DNA from: an uncultured Collinsella sp.
Lineage (GTDB): Bacteria; Actinomycetota; Coriobacteriia; Coriobacteriales; Coriobacteriaceae
Direction of reading: 5' to 3'
Assembly: GCA_958405195.1 (NCBI GenBank)
Contig: CATYDM010000008.1
Span: 1 to 62,290, forward strand
Length of the DNA: 62,290 bases
Below the pieces are notes generated by a model. The model did no database searches and was not told the DNA's origin. It worked only from the letters and a program-made list of their open reading frames with translations. Below, piece after piece: positions 7,764 to 16,330 of this stretch. Made by a program: the position numbers and the translations under genes. How positions within the stretch are numbered: position 1 is the first letter of the stretch; every line of letters starts with the position of its first letter.

Positions 7764-8771
7764 TTACTCGGCGTGCGCGTAATCGACCTTGGCGCGGCGA
7801 GCAGTAGCCTTCTCCCAATCGCTGGTGCCCTCAAAGACATCCTGCTTGTAGGGGTTGCGGCCGAGCTTCTTGGCACGGTAGGCGATGTAGATGATCGCGG
7901 CGACGTTGGCGATCAGTGCGGCGATCGAGACCGCGGTAGCGGCGCCGGGGTCGAGCGTGGAGTGGGTCACAAAGATGGACTCCTCCTGGAAGTACGGGAA
8001 CACCTGGGCAAACATGCACCAAATGGCCAGCGTAAAGGCGCGGTTCTGGATCCAGCCGCCCTTGTTCCAGATAAAGGCGGCGACGGTGGGCGCCAGCAGC
8101 AGCGCAAAGCCGCAGAACCAGGAGTGGGTGGGCAGGCAGTTGTAGGTGTAGCAGAAGTTCCAGATATCGTAGGCGATGATGTAGACCCAGGTCATGTCGG
8201 GCCACAGCATATCGGTCTTGTCCTCGGAGGCGTAGACGCTCCACCAACCGGTCATGCAGAAGATGTTGATGAGACCGGCGATGCCGTTGAACACGTTGTT
8301 CCAGCCGGCCAGCTGCGTAGCACCTTCGGAGGTGACCCAAGTGGACTGGCCCAGGACAAAGAAGTGATAGGCGCTCTCGAAGTCGGACACGACGGCGATC
8401 AAGATGTTGATGGCGACGATCACAAACGGCCACGCGCGGAACCAATGCGCCTTGCCGATCTTTCCCCACTGGTACTTAATGGCGATGAAGCCCCAGCAAC
8501 CGGCCAGCGCCGCGTATACCTTGGCGTAGTGGAACCAGCTGTTCTGGTACACATGGGTGGGGTTGGTGAGTGCCCACTCGGCACCCTGCGAAACGCCGAT
8601 GGCGATGGCGACGCAGTAGATGGTCATGGCCAGCGGAGCCACGCCAAAGATGATTGCCGCGCCCAGCTTGGTGCGGCGGCCGACCTCGTTGAGCACGATG
8701 AGGCCAATAAAGACCATGGCCCAGCCGGCCCAGTGGATAAGGGTATCGCTACCCCAAACATCGAACAGCAT
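7764..8771 (-). CDS. DUF5692-like polytopic membrane protein
   Basis: A 335-aa integral membrane protein with about nine to ten hydrophobic helices and many Trp/Tyr/Phe residues (WFHYAKVYAALAGCWGF; CYTYNCLPTHSWFCGF). I believe it matches the uncharacterised DUF5692 family, but this is from memory. The ATG at 8771 follows AGGAG. Conserved-looking His, Glu and Cys residues within helices could bind a cofactor or substrate, but none is assignable. A TetR regulator on the same strand lies 63 bp upstream, and an iron-sulfur flavoprotein is divergent beyond it. This suggests a small regulated locus, perhaps transport or electron transfer tied to the flavoprotein. Confidence 0.75.
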   Translation of the reverse strand: MLFDVWGSDTLIHWAGWAMVFIGLIVLNEVGRRTKLGAAIIFGVAPLAMTIYCVAIAIGVSQGAEWALTNPTHVYQNSWFHYAKVYAALAGCWGFIAIKYQWGKIGKAHWFRAWPFVIVAINILIAVVSDFESAYHFFVLGQSTWVTSEGATQLAGWNNVFNGIAGLINIFCMTGWWSVYASEDKTDMLWPDMTWVYIIAYDIWNFCYTYNCLPTHSWFCGFALLLAPTVAAFIWNKGGWIQNRAFTLAIWCMFAQVFPYFQEESIFVTHSTLDPGAATAVSIAALIANVAAIIYIAYRAKKLGRNPYKQDVFEGTSDWEKATARRAKVDYAHAE

Positions 8772-8834
8772 GCTGCTCTCCTTTCACACGCCCGCGGCCC
8801 CTCTTCTGATCGCGGGCAGTTTGGCCAAATGTCG

Positions 8835-9497
8835 TCAGTTCTGGGGCATGCGCTCCGGATACTTGGCGGCATAGCCCTCGATGTGGAGTGTCGAGGCGAT
8901 GATTTCCTTGACCGTCTCGTCGGGCACATCGGGGTGCGTGCGGATATACATCAACAACCCCATGATGAGGGTGTAGAACGTCTCGTAGACATGGTCGATG
9001 CGTAGCTCATGATGGGCGACAAAGTCCACCACGGTGGTGTCGCAGATATACTGCGCCACGCGCTGGACCACGTTGTGCAGAAAGCCGCCGTAGAGTGCGC
9101 CGCTGTTGGAGGTCAGAGTGTGCGGCAGTTCGTGGCCGCTGGCGACCAGACGCTTAAAGAGCGGCGCGACAGTGTCGAGCGCGCCCTCGATATCGCCGAC
9201 GGTGCGGTTGGCATTCCACTGCTCGAGCTCGGAGATAAAGCCGTCGATCGCCTCGTCCATAACAGCGGTGACGGCGGCGTCCATATCGGCAAAGTAGTGG
9301 TAGAAGAGCGAGCGCGTACAGCCGGCTCGCTTGGTCACGGCCGATACCGATAGGTGGGACACGCCCAGCTCGGAACTCACGGTGCGCACGGCGGCGAGGA
9401 TCTCGCGACGGCGTTCGTCGCCCGTCAAGCGCTTTGCCGCGCTATCGGACGCGGGGACGGCATCGACTACAGAGGTATCTGCTGTGTTGTTGCCCAT
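8835..9497 (-). CDS. TetR/AcrR family transcriptional regulator
   Basis: A 220-aa protein. After a ~20-residue unstructured N-terminus, residues about 26-75 form the TetR DNA-binding domain: ERRREILAAVRTVSSELG, then VSAVTKRAGCTRSLFYHYF. The remainder is helical ligand-binding/dimer domain. The ATG at 9497 follows AAAGGCGG. Two copies of TTGAC-N5-GTCAA lie in the divergent region just upstream (9557-9571, 9580-9594), the best candidate operator. From position it should control itself, the downstream DUF5692-like gene and the divergent flavoprotein. The ligand is unknown. Confidence 0.92.
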   Translation of the reverse strand: MGNNTADTSVVDAVPASDSAAKRLTGDERRREILAAVRTVSSELGVSHLSVSAVTKRAGCTRSLFYHYFADMDAAVTAVMDEAIDGFISELEQWNANRTVGDIEGALDTVAPLFKRLVASGHELPHTLTSNSGALYGGFLHNVVQRVAQYICDTTVVDFVAHHELRIDHVYETFYTLIMGLLMYIRTHPDVPDETVKEIIASTLHIEGYAAKYPERMPQN

Positions 9498-9556
9498 GCG
9501 TTTGCCGCCTTTCGTCCTCTTTTGCCTGACCGTTCGCCTAACAGTCTTGAATATTG

Positions 9557-9594
9557 TTGACGGTTCGTCAATACTATTTTTGACACAATGTCAA
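9557..9594. promoter_or_regulatory. tandem palindromic operator for the TetR regulator
   Basis: TTGAC-GGTTC-GTCAA at 9557-9571 and TTGAC-ACAAT-GTCAA at 9580-9594: identical arms, different 5-base centres, 23 bp apart. They lie between the divergent starts at 9497 and 9687, as expected for TetR dimers. Confidence 0.75.
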
Positions 9595-9686
9595 CTAATG
9601 GCGGGTGAACGGCATGGGGGCATGCCTGGCCTGCAAAAAGAGGGGTGCCGCGGTCTCGCCAGGCTGCGGCAAGAGAAGGGACGACT

Positions 9687-10322
9687 ATGATTCTCAACGG
9701 ACCGGGGATTAGCTACACCGAGCCCGATATCGGTTCGGAGTTCGTGCCGCCGCTGCCGGAGCATCCGCGCGAGGCCATTGTCAGACTGTGCGAGCATTGC
9801 ACCAACCGACTGCTGCATCGCGACGAGCTGCTGGGCTACGAGTACTGGTCGTTTGCCGAGGCCGCGACCGACGAGCAGGCCGAGGTGCTCTGCAAGATGA
9901 AGATGCGCCGTCCCTATACGCTGCCTGAGATGGTCAAGCTCACCGGCATGCCCGAGGCCCAGATCGAAAAAATGCTCGACGATATGAGCTACACGGGCCT
10001 GCTCGAGTACAACTGGGAAAACCCCGAGCGCGCCAAGCAATGGGTGCTGCCCATGCTGGTGCCGGGTTCCGCCGAGTTCCTCAACATGCGCGTGAGCCAG
10101 CTCGAGGAGCATCCGGTCTATGCCAAGTTCTTTGAGCAGGCATCCAAAGGCCCGCTGTCCAAGGCTACGCCGATGGTGCCGCCCGGAGGCGCCGGTATCG
10201 GCATGCACGTCATTCCGGTCGAGAAGGCCATTGACGCCGCGAGCATATCGAGCATTGGCTCGACAAATACGATGGCAAATATGCCGCTAGCACCTGCAGC
10301 TGCCGCGCGAGCCGTCGCGTGA
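9687..10322 (+). CDS. iron-sulfur flavoprotein oxidoreductase, 5' part (frameshifted)
   Basis: A 211-residue reading frame from the ATG at 9687, seven bases after AGAAGGG. It carries the N-terminal domain (IVRLCEHCTNR; a winged-helix-like PYTLPEMVKLTGM segment). After VEKAIDAA (to about 10241) the frame becomes low-quality (SISSIGSTNTMANM). The -1 frame over the same bases reads EHIEHWLDKYDGKYAAS, then TCSCRASRRVMGEGC, and runs straight into the next reading frame. So 9687-12445 looks like one gene of about 920 codons broken by a one-base loss near 10236-10243. No slippery heptamer is seen. A sequencing error is possible. Confidence 0.75.
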   Translation: MILNGPGISYTEPDIGSEFVPPLPEHPREAIVRLCEHCTNRLLHRDELLGYEYWSFAEAATDEQAEVLCKMKMRRPYTLPEMVKLTGMPEAQIEKMLDDMSYTGLLEYNWENPERAKQWVLPMLVPGSAEFLNMRVSQLEEHPVYAKFFEQASKGPLSKATPMVPPGGAGIGMHVIPVEKAIDAASISSIGSTNTMANMPLAPAAAARAVA

Positions 10323-12445
10323 TGGGTGAGGGCTGCGCCGACGACCCGGCCGATTGGTGTATCGCCGTGGGTGATATGGCCGACTACGTGGTCGAAACCG
10401 ATCGTGGCCATTACGTGACCCGCGACGAGGTTTACGACATCCTGCGCCAGGCCGAGGACAACGGCTTTGTGCACCAGATCACCAATATCGACGGCGAGAA
10501 CAAGATCTTCGCCATCTGCAACTGCAACGTCAACGTGTGCTACGCCCTGCGCACCTCGCAGCTGTTCAACACGCCCAACCTGTCGCGCTCGGCCTATGTC
10601 GCCAAGGTCGAGAAGGACAAGTGCGTGGCCTGCGGTCGCTGCGTTGAGGTGTGTCCGGCCGGCGCCGCCAAGCTGGGCCAGAAGCTCTGCAGCAAAAAGG
10701 CCGGCGGACAGGTGCCCGAGTATCCGCGCCAGGAGCTGCCCGATGCCACCAAGTGGGACCACACCAAGTGGTCGCCCAACTACCGCAACGACAACCGCAT
10801 CGAGACGCATGAGTCCGGCACCGCTCCCTGCAAGACGGCCTGCCCCGCGCACGTTGCCGTTCAGGGCTATTTGAAGCTCGCGGCTCAGGGTCGCTATGAC
10901 GAGGCCCTAGCACTCATTAAGCGCGAGAACCCACTGCCCGCTATCTGCGGCCGTGTGTGCAACCGCCGCTGTGAGGATGCCTGCACCCGCGGCCGTGTGG
11001 ACGCCGCCGTGGCCATCGACGAAGTCAAGAAGTTTATCGCCCAGCGCGATCTGGATGCCGCGACCCGCTATGTCCCACCTGTGGTGACCCCGACGCGTGC
11101 CGGCGGCTTTGACCAGAAGATCGCCATCATCGGTGCCGGTCCGGCCGGTCTGTCCTGCGCCTTCTATCTGGCCGAGAAGGGTTACAAGCCCGTCGTGTTC
11201 GAGAAAAACGAGCGCCCGGGCGGCATGCTCACCTACGGTATTCCCAGCTTTAAGCTGCAGAAGGATGTTATCGAGGCCGAGGTCGAGGTCATTCGCCTGA
11301 TGGGTGCCGAGTTCCGCTACGGCGTGGAAGTCGGTCGCGACGTGACGCTCGACGAGCTGCGCGCGCAGGGCTTTAAGGCCTTCTACGTTGCCATTGGCTG
11401 CCAGGGCGGCCGCCTTGCCGGCATTCCGGGCGAGGATGCCGAGGACGTGACCGTGGCCGTCGACTTCCTTCGCGAGGTTAACAGCGGCAAGATCGGTACC
11501 CTGTCCGGCCGCACCATTGTGGTGGGCGGCGGCAACGTGGCCATCGATGTTGCCCGCAACGCCTGCCGTCTGGGTTCCGAGCACGTTGAGATGTTCTGCC
11601 TGGAGAGCGAGGCTCAGATGCCCGCCAGCGAGGAGGAGCGTCGCGAGGCCGTTGAGGACGGCGCTCACATCAGCTGCGGCTGGGGCCCCAAGGAGATTCA
11701 CCTGGACGAGGCCGGTCGTGTGTGCGGTATCACCTTCAAGCGCTGCACGCGTGTCTTTGACGACGAGGGCCGTTTTGCGCCCGAGTACGACGAGAGCGAT
11801 CTGCGCCGTGTCGATGCCGACCGTGTCGTCATGTCGATTGGCCAGTCCATTGTGTGGGGCGACCTGCTGGCTGGCTCCAAGGTGGAGCTCGGCCGCGGCC
11901 AGGGTGCCCTTGCCGATCCCCAGACCTACCAGACCGCCGAGCCAGACATCTTTGTGGGCGGCGACGTCTACACCGGCCCCAGCTTTGCCATCGACGCTAT
12001 CGCCGCCGGCCACGAGGCCGCGGTGTCCATCCATCGCTTTGTGCAGCCGGGCTCCACGCTCACCATCGGCCGCAATCAGCGCCGCTACACCGCGCTCGAC
12101 CGCGACGACGTTGTGCTCGAGAGCTACGACAACGCGAGCCGCGAGGTTGCGCATGTGGACCGCGAACGCGAGAAGGCTGCGCCGTTTAGCGAGTATGTTG
12201 AGACCTTTACCGAGGAGCAGGTGCGCGCCGAGACCGCCCGCTGCCTGGGCTGCGGCGCCTCGATCGTCGACCCCAACAAGTGCATCGGCTGCGGCCTGTG
12301 CACCACCAAGTGCGCGTTTGACGCTATCCATCTGGATCGCGACCGCCCCGAGTGCTCCACGATGGTCAAATACGAGCAAAAGCTTCCAAGCCTGGGCAAG
12401 TACGCGCTCAAGCGCGCCATCAAGATCAAATTCGGGAAGAAGTAA
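10322..12445 (+). CDS. GltD/NfnB-like FAD-NAD(P) oxidoreductase with 4Fe-4S domains (3' part)
   Basis: 707 codons from the ATG that overlaps the previous stop (TGATG). In order: a Cys-rich segment (NCNVNVC), a ferredoxin-like CVACGRCVEVCPAG, the GltD-type N-terminal Fe-S fold (CPAHVAVQGYLKL, CGRVCNRRCEDAC), an FAD site GAGPAGLSCAFYLAEKG, an NAD(P) site VGGGNVAIDVARNA, the FAD-binding end GGDVYTGPSFAIDAIAAG, and a C-terminal CIGCGLCTTKCAFDAIHL. Members of this family move electrons between NAD(P)H and ferredoxin-like partners in anaerobes. The CxC iron-sulfur motif just upstream is in the same frame but before this start codon, so the natural protein probably begins at 9687. It is divergent from, and probably regulated by, the TetR protein. 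Confidence 0.85.
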   Translation: MGEGCADDPADWCIAVGDMADYVVETDRGHYVTRDEVYDILRQAEDNGFVHQITNIDGENKIFAICNCNVNVCYALRTSQLFNTPNLSRSAYVAKVEKDKCVACGRCVEVCPAGAAKLGQKLCSKKAGGQVPEYPRQELPDATKWDHTKWSPNYRNDNRIETHESGTAPCKTACPAHVAVQGYLKLAAQGRYDEALALIKRENPLPAICGRVCNRRCEDACTRGRVDAAVAIDEVKKFIAQRDLDAATRYVPPVVTPTRAGGFDQKIAIIGAGPAGLSCAFYLAEKGYKPVVFEKNERPGGMLTYGIPSFKLQKDVIEAEVEVIRLMGAEFRYGVEVGRDVTLDELRAQGFKAFYVAIGCQGGRLAGIPGEDAEDVTVAVDFLREVNSGKIGTLSGRTIVVGGGNVAIDVARNACRLGSEHVEMFCLESEAQMPASEEERREAVEDGAHISCGWGPKEIHLDEAGRVCGITFKRCTRVFDDEGRFAPEYDESDLRRVDADRVVMSIGQSIVWGDLLAGSKVELGRGQGALADPQTYQTAEPDIFVGGDVYTGPSFAIDAIAAGHEAAVSIHRFVQPGSTLTIGRNQRRYTALDRDDVVLESYDNASREVAHVDREREKAAPFSEYVETFTEEQVRAETARCLGCGASIVDPNKCIGCGLCTTKCAFDAIHLDRDRPECSTMVKYEQKLPSLGKYALKRAIKIKFGKK

Positions 12446-12605
12446 GAAACGCAACAAGCAGGAGAACGGCGCAGAGAGCGGTTGGACAGCGAGCGAGTCC
12501 CAGGCGTGGCGAGGTGCCTTGAAAGAGGAGGGCATAGGGCTTTTGCCCATGCCCGACGATTGAAAGGCAGATCGCCCGTCTGGGGCTCGCGCAGCGTCAA
12601 GCCGA

Positions 12606-12627
12606 CCGCCGTTCGGTAGAACGGCGG
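12606..12627 (+). other. stem-loop abutting the hypA ribosome site
   Basis: A perfect 9-bp stem CCGCCGTTC/GAACGGCGG, loop GGTA, without a T tract, directly followed by the AAGGA of hypA. It may be a transcript-processing or translation-insulating hairpin. Confidence 0.55.
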
Positions 12628-12639
12628 AAGGAATTAAAA

Positions 12640-13068
12640 GTGCACGAGCTCGGAATCGTCTATCACATCATTCGTGATGTTGAGAATGTGGCGCGCGCTC
12701 ATGGCGTGCGTCGCGTTTCGAGCGTCACGCTGCTGCTGGGCGAGGTCTCGGGCGTCGTTCCCGACTTGCTGCTCGACGCCTGGCGCTGGGCGGCAGATAA
12801 AAAGTCCATTACCGAGGGTGCGGAGCTTCTTGTGGAGCCTGTCGAGGCCGTGACGCATTGCGAGGCGTGCGGCCGCGACTATGCGACCGTCGAGCACGGC
12901 AAGACCTGCCCTCATTGCGGCAGCGGCGAAACATACCTGCTGCAGGGCCAGGAGGTCATGATCAAGCAGATCGAGACCCCCGACGAGGACCCGGCAGGCG
13001 CTGCCTCCGATGGCCCTTCCGACGCTCCCGACGCCGTCGACGCCGCCAACCCCCTCCACATCGTCTAG
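12640..13068 (+). CDS. hypA: HypA-family nickel metallochaperone
   Basis: A 142-aa protein beginning MHELGIVYHI from a GTG eight bases after AAGGA; His2 and Glu3 are the nickel ligands of HypA. The zinc site is present as CEAC (about 71-74) and CPHC (about 88-91). A ~30-residue Asp/Ala/Pro tail extends past the usual ~113-residue length. HypA delivers nickel to NiFe-hydrogenase with HypB. No hydrogenase, hypB or urease is in the window; the upstream Fe-S flavoprotein is the only redox partner nearby, so the target enzyme must lie elsewhere. Confidence 0.92.
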   Translation: MHELGIVYHIIRDVENVARAHGVRRVSSVTLLLGEVSGVVPDLLLDAWRWAADKKSITEGAELLVEPVEAVTHCEACGRDYATVEHGKTCPHCGSGETYLLQGQEVMIKQIETPDEDPAGAASDGPSDAPDAVDAANPLHIV

Positions 13069-13072
13069 TCCT

Positions 13073-13128
13073 TAGTCGTTGGGGACGTTCTTACATGACT
13101 AGTCAAACAAGAACGTCCCCAACGACTA
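13073..13128. repeat. palindromic repeat, family TAGTC-TTGGGGACGTTCTT
   Basis: Perfect 20-bp arms (13073-13092 and 13109-13128) around a 16-base loop containing ATGACTAGTCAAAC. The same arm and nearly the same loop recur at 49005-49060. It starts right after the hypA stop. Confidence 0.85.
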
Positions 13129-13168
13129 CTTGCGCTAGAACATAAGTCACGAAAATAGTCAAGCCATG

Positions 13169-13376
13169 TCTGTTTAAACAAAATAGCAGCAGTATAAGTA
13201 CATTCGCACTTGCTTAAAATCATTATTAATGAACAGCCTGCTTGTATCTGTAAAGTACATGGCTTGATGAGCAACGCTTTGGCGGGTAATGAGTCGAAAA
13301 GCAGCAACGTAACCAATTTGTAACAAACTTAAACGTTTAAACAAATAATCCAACCTTTTGCGAATTTAGCTATAAT
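13169..13376 (+). promoter_or_regulatory. putative control region of the mannose PTS operon
   Basis: An AT-rich stretch of the 378-base gap before the PTS genes. The 11-mer GTTTAAACAAA occurs at 13170-13180 and 13335-13345. The second copy overlaps the perfect palindrome TTAAACGTTTAA (13329-13340). A TATAAT lies at 13371-13376, though no well-spaced -35 is clear. A second possible -10, TATACT, is at 13394-13399. No sigma-54 -24/-12 pair was seen. Confidence 0.4.
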
Positions 13377-13446
13377 TCCACAATCCAAACAGGTATACTC
13401 CTTTCATGTCGTGTAGGAAATACGTAGACAAAAAGGAGGTTATGTG

Positions 13447-14436
13447 ATGGTAAGTATTGTTCTTGCTAGCCACGGGGACTTGGCAGCTGGAATTAAGCAG
13501 ACGGGCTCGATGGTCTTTGGCGATCAGCCGTCTGTTGCCGTGGTCTCGCTCGAGCCGAGCATGGGCCCCGACGATTTCCGTGCTAAGGTCGAGGAAGCAG
13601 TCGCTTCCTTCGAGGACCAGGAGCAGGTGCTCTTCCTCGTTGATCTGTGGGGCGGCACGCCGTTCAACCAGATCAGCGGGCTCATCGAGGGCCACGATTC
13701 CTGGGCTATCGTCACCGGTGTCAACCTGCCTATGCTCATCGAGGCATATTCGCAGCGCTTTGACGCAAAGAACACTGCACATGCGATCGCAAACCATCTC
13801 GTGACTGAGGCTAAGGCTGGCGTGCGCGTCAAGCCAGAGTCTCTGGAGCCCGAGGAGAAGAAGCCGGCTGCGGCCGCCGCTGCTCCTGCAGGCGCCATCC
13901 CTCCGGGAACGGTCATCGGCGACGGGCACATCAAGATTGCCCACGTCCGTATCGACACCCGTCTGCTTCATGGTCAGGTGGCCACCACGTGGACCAAGCA
14001 GATCAACCCCAACCGCATCATCGTGGTTTCCGACGGCGTTGCTCACGACGAGCTCCGCAAGACCATGATCGAGCAGGCTGCCCCTCCGGGAGTCCATGCC
14101 AACGTCGTGCCCATCAAGAAGATGGCCGAGGTCGTCAAGGACGCGCGCTTTGGTGACACCAAGGCCATGCTGCTCTTTGAGAACCCGCAGGATCTGCTCA
14201 AGGCCATCGAGGCCGGCGTCGACATCAAGGAAGTCAACATCGGTTCCATGGCTCACTCCAAGGGCAAGGTCGTCGTTACCAACGCCGTCGCTATGGGCGA
14301 TGACGACGTCAAGACTCTCGAGGCCCTTAAGGCCAAGGGCGTCAAGTTCGAGGTCCGCAAGGTTCCTTCTGATTCCTCCGAGGATCTCGACGCCATGTTG
14401 AAGAAAGCTAAGGCCGAACTGGCCGCTCAAGCATAG
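13447..14436 (+). CDS. manX: mannose-family PTS EIIAB
   Basis: A 329-aa fused IIA-IIB. The IIA domain (about 1-135) begins VSIVLASHGDLAAGI, with the phospho-accepting histidine in ASHGD, and has the LVDLWGGTPFNQ loop. An Ala/Pro/Glu linker (about 135-160) leads to the IIB domain, with IAHVRIDTRLLHGQVATTW holding the second phosphohistidine (LLHGQ). Phosphate passes from HPr to IIA to IIB to the sugar crossing IIC/IID. ATG at 13447 is chosen over the overlapping GTG at 13444 because GGAGG is seven bases before it. First gene of manX-manY-manZ. The substrate could be mannose, glucose, fructose, sorbose or an amino sugar. Confidence 0.95.
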   Translation: MVSIVLASHGDLAAGIKQTGSMVFGDQPSVAVVSLEPSMGPDDFRAKVEEAVASFEDQEQVLFLVDLWGGTPFNQISGLIEGHDSWAIVTGVNLPMLIEAYSQRFDAKNTAHAIANHLVTEAKAGVRVKPESLEPEEKKPAAAAAAPAGAIPPGTVIGDGHIKIAHVRIDTRLLHGQVATTWTKQINPNRIIVVSDGVAHDELRKTMIEQAAPPGVHANVVPIKKMAEVVKDARFGDTKAMLLFENPQDLLKAIEAGVDIKEVNIGSMAHSKGKVVVTNAVAMGDDDVKTLEALKAKGVKFEVRKVPSDSSEDLDAMLKKAKAELAAQA

Positions 14437-14454
14437 TAAAGGAGGGTCCGATAC

Positions 14455-15273
14455 ATGTCTGCAATCACTATTCTGCTTGTTGCGATTGTCGCGTTGCTTG
14501 CCGGTATGGAAGGCATTCTGGATGAGTTCCAGTTCCATCAGCCGCTCGTGGCATGCACGCTTATCGGTCTCGTAACCGGTCACCTTCAGGAGGGTATCCT
14601 CCTGGGCGGTTCGCTCCAGATGATGGCCCTTGGCTGGGCTAACGTCGGCGCCGCTGTCGCGCCTGACGCCGCTCTGGCCTCGGTCGCTTCTTCGATCATC
14701 ATGGTGCTCGCCCTCAACGGTGGCGCCACCGATTCGGCCAAGGCCGTTACCACCGCTATCGCCGTCGCCGTCCCGCTGTCGGTCGCTGGTCTGTTCCTGA
14801 CCATGATCTGCCGTACCATTGCTACCGCTATCGCTCACGCCATGGACGGTTGCGCCGAGAAGGGCGACTTCTCCGGCATCGAGCGCTGGCAGTATGCTGC
14901 CATCCTCATGCAGGGCCTTCGTATCGCCATCCCGGCAGTGCTTCTGTGCGTCATCCCGGCCGAGGCCGTTACCAACGCGCTTAACGCTATGCCCGACTGG
15001 CTGTCCGGCGGCATGGCTGTCGGCGGCGGCATGGTCGCTTCCGTCGGTTACGCCATGGTCATCAACATGATGGCCACCAAGGAGACCTGGCCGTTCTTCG
15101 TCCTCGGCTTTGTCCTTGCTGCCATCCCTCAGCTCACGCTGATCGCCCTTGGTCTCATCGGCATCTCCCTTGCCCTCATCTACCTTGGCCTTAAGGATCT
15201 GGCCAAGCAGGGTGGCGGCATGGGCGGTGGCTCCGGCGACCCGCTCGGCGACATTCTGAACGATTACGAGTAG
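14455..15273 (+). CDS. manY: mannose-family PTS EIIC membrane permease
   Basis: A 272-aa polytopic IIC protein. It begins MSAITILLVAIVALLAGMEG and includes HQPLVACTLIGLVTGHLQEG and the GGSLQMMALGWANVGAAVAPD segment typical of ManY/AgaW-like IIC subunits. It forms the sugar channel with IID. It starts 18 bases after manX, behind AAAGGAGGG, and is 16 bases from manZ. Length is normal (~265). Confidence 0.95.
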   Translation: MSAITILLVAIVALLAGMEGILDEFQFHQPLVACTLIGLVTGHLQEGILLGGSLQMMALGWANVGAAVAPDAALASVASSIIMVLALNGGATDSAKAVTTAIAVAVPLSVAGLFLTMICRTIATAIAHAMDGCAEKGDFSGIERWQYAAILMQGLRIAIPAVLLCVIPAEAVTNALNAMPDWLSGGMAVGGGMVASVGYAMVINMMATKETWPFFVLGFVLAAIPQLTLIALGLIGISLALIYLGLKDLAKQGGGMGGGSGDPLGDILNDYE

Positions 15274-15289
15274 GAGGGGAGTGATACAT

Positions 15290-16210
15290 ATGGCAGAGAA
15301 CAAGATTCAGCTCACCAAGGCTGACCGCAAGAAGGTTTGCTTCCGTCATCAGTTCCTTCAGGGCTCGTGGAACTACGAGCGTATGCAGAACGGCGGCTGG
15401 TGCTTCGCAATGATCCCTGCGATCAAGAAGCTCTACACCAGCAAGGATGACCAGATTGCCGCTCTTAAGCGCCACCTGGAGTTCTATAACACCCACCCCT
15501 ATGTTTCCGCCCCCGTCATTGGCGTTACCCTCGCCCTCGAGGAGGAGCGCGCCAACGGTGCTCCGATCGATGATGTCGCCATCCAGGGCGTCAAGGTCGG
15601 TATGATGGGCCCGCTCGCCGGCGTCGGTGACCCCGTCTTCTGGTTCACCCTTCGCCCGATTCTGGGCGCTCTGGGCGCTTCCCTGGCCATGTCCGGCAGC
15701 ATCGTCGGTCCGCTGCTGTTCTTCTTCGCGTGGAACATCATCCGTTACGCTTTCCTGTGGTACACGCAGGAGTTTGGCTACAAGGTCGGCTCCTCCATCG
15801 CCAAGGACCTCTCCGGTGGTCTGATGGGCAAGGTCACCGAGGGCGCTTCCATCCTGGGTATGTTCATCATCGGCGCCCTGGTCGAGCGCTGGGTGTCCAT
15901 TTCCTTCACCCCGATCGTCTCCACGGTCAAGCAGTCTGCTGGCGCCTTTATCGACTGGGCTAGCCTGCCCTCCGGTTCCGAGGGTATCAAGGAAGCGCTG
16001 ACGATGTACAACTCCGTCGGTGCTACCGCCCTTGATCAGATGAAGGTCACCACGCTTCAGGCCAACCTCGATCAGCTCATCCCCGGCCTTGCCGCCGTGT
16101 GCCTGACCCTGCTGGTCTGCAAGCTCCTCAAGAAGAAGGTCAGCCCGATCGTCATCATCCTGGCTCTCTTCGCCGTCGGCATCATCGGTCGCTTCTGCGG
16201 CTTCATGTAA
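15290..16210 (+). CDS. manZ: mannose-family PTS EIID membrane subunit
   Basis: A 306-aa IID subunit. It starts MAENKIQLTKADRKKVCFRH, has the family signature FRHQFLQGSWNYERMQNGGWC near the N-terminus, then VGMMGPLAGVGDPVFWFTLRP and C-terminal membrane helices. The ATG at 15290 is 12 bases after GGAGG; a GTG at 15281 is too close. It completes the sugar translocator with manY. Transcription likely stops at the hairpin 16267-16311. Confidence 0.95.
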   Translation: MAENKIQLTKADRKKVCFRHQFLQGSWNYERMQNGGWCFAMIPAIKKLYTSKDDQIAALKRHLEFYNTHPYVSAPVIGVTLALEEERANGAPIDDVAIQGVKVGMMGPLAGVGDPVFWFTLRPILGALGASLAMSGSIVGPLLFFFAWNIIRYAFLWYTQEFGYKVGSSIAKDLSGGLMGKVTEGASILGMFIIGALVERWVSISFTPIVSTVKQSAGAFIDWASLPSGSEGIKEALTMYNSVGATALDQMKVTTLQANLDQLIPGLAAVCLTLLVCKLLKKKVSPIVIILALFAVGIIGRFCGFM

Positions 16211-16266
16211 GCACGCTTCGGCTTAAGACCGAGAGTTGCTAGGTAAGGGCTTTTGAGCCATTGAAA

Positions 16267-16311
16267 CGGACCGCACCCAGTGGGTACACTGGATGCGGTC
16301 CGATTGTTTTT
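16267..16311 (+). terminator. terminator/attenuator between manZ and manO
   Basis: CGGACCGCA pairs with TGCGGTCCG and inner CCAGTG with CACTGG, loop GGTA, followed by ATTGTTTTTA. The Shine-Dalgarno of the DUF956 gene starts within five bases of the T run, so that gene can only be reached by read-through of this site or a promoter inside manZ's tail. Confidence 0.85.
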
Positions 16312-16330
16312 ATTGGAGGGCGAGGCGCGT

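Noticed and set aside
10236..10245. Programmed -1 ribosomal frameshift in the flavoprotein
   Set aside because: The direction fits, but there is no X XXY YYZ slippery heptamer or obvious downstream pseudoknot; a mutation or sequencing error is more likely.
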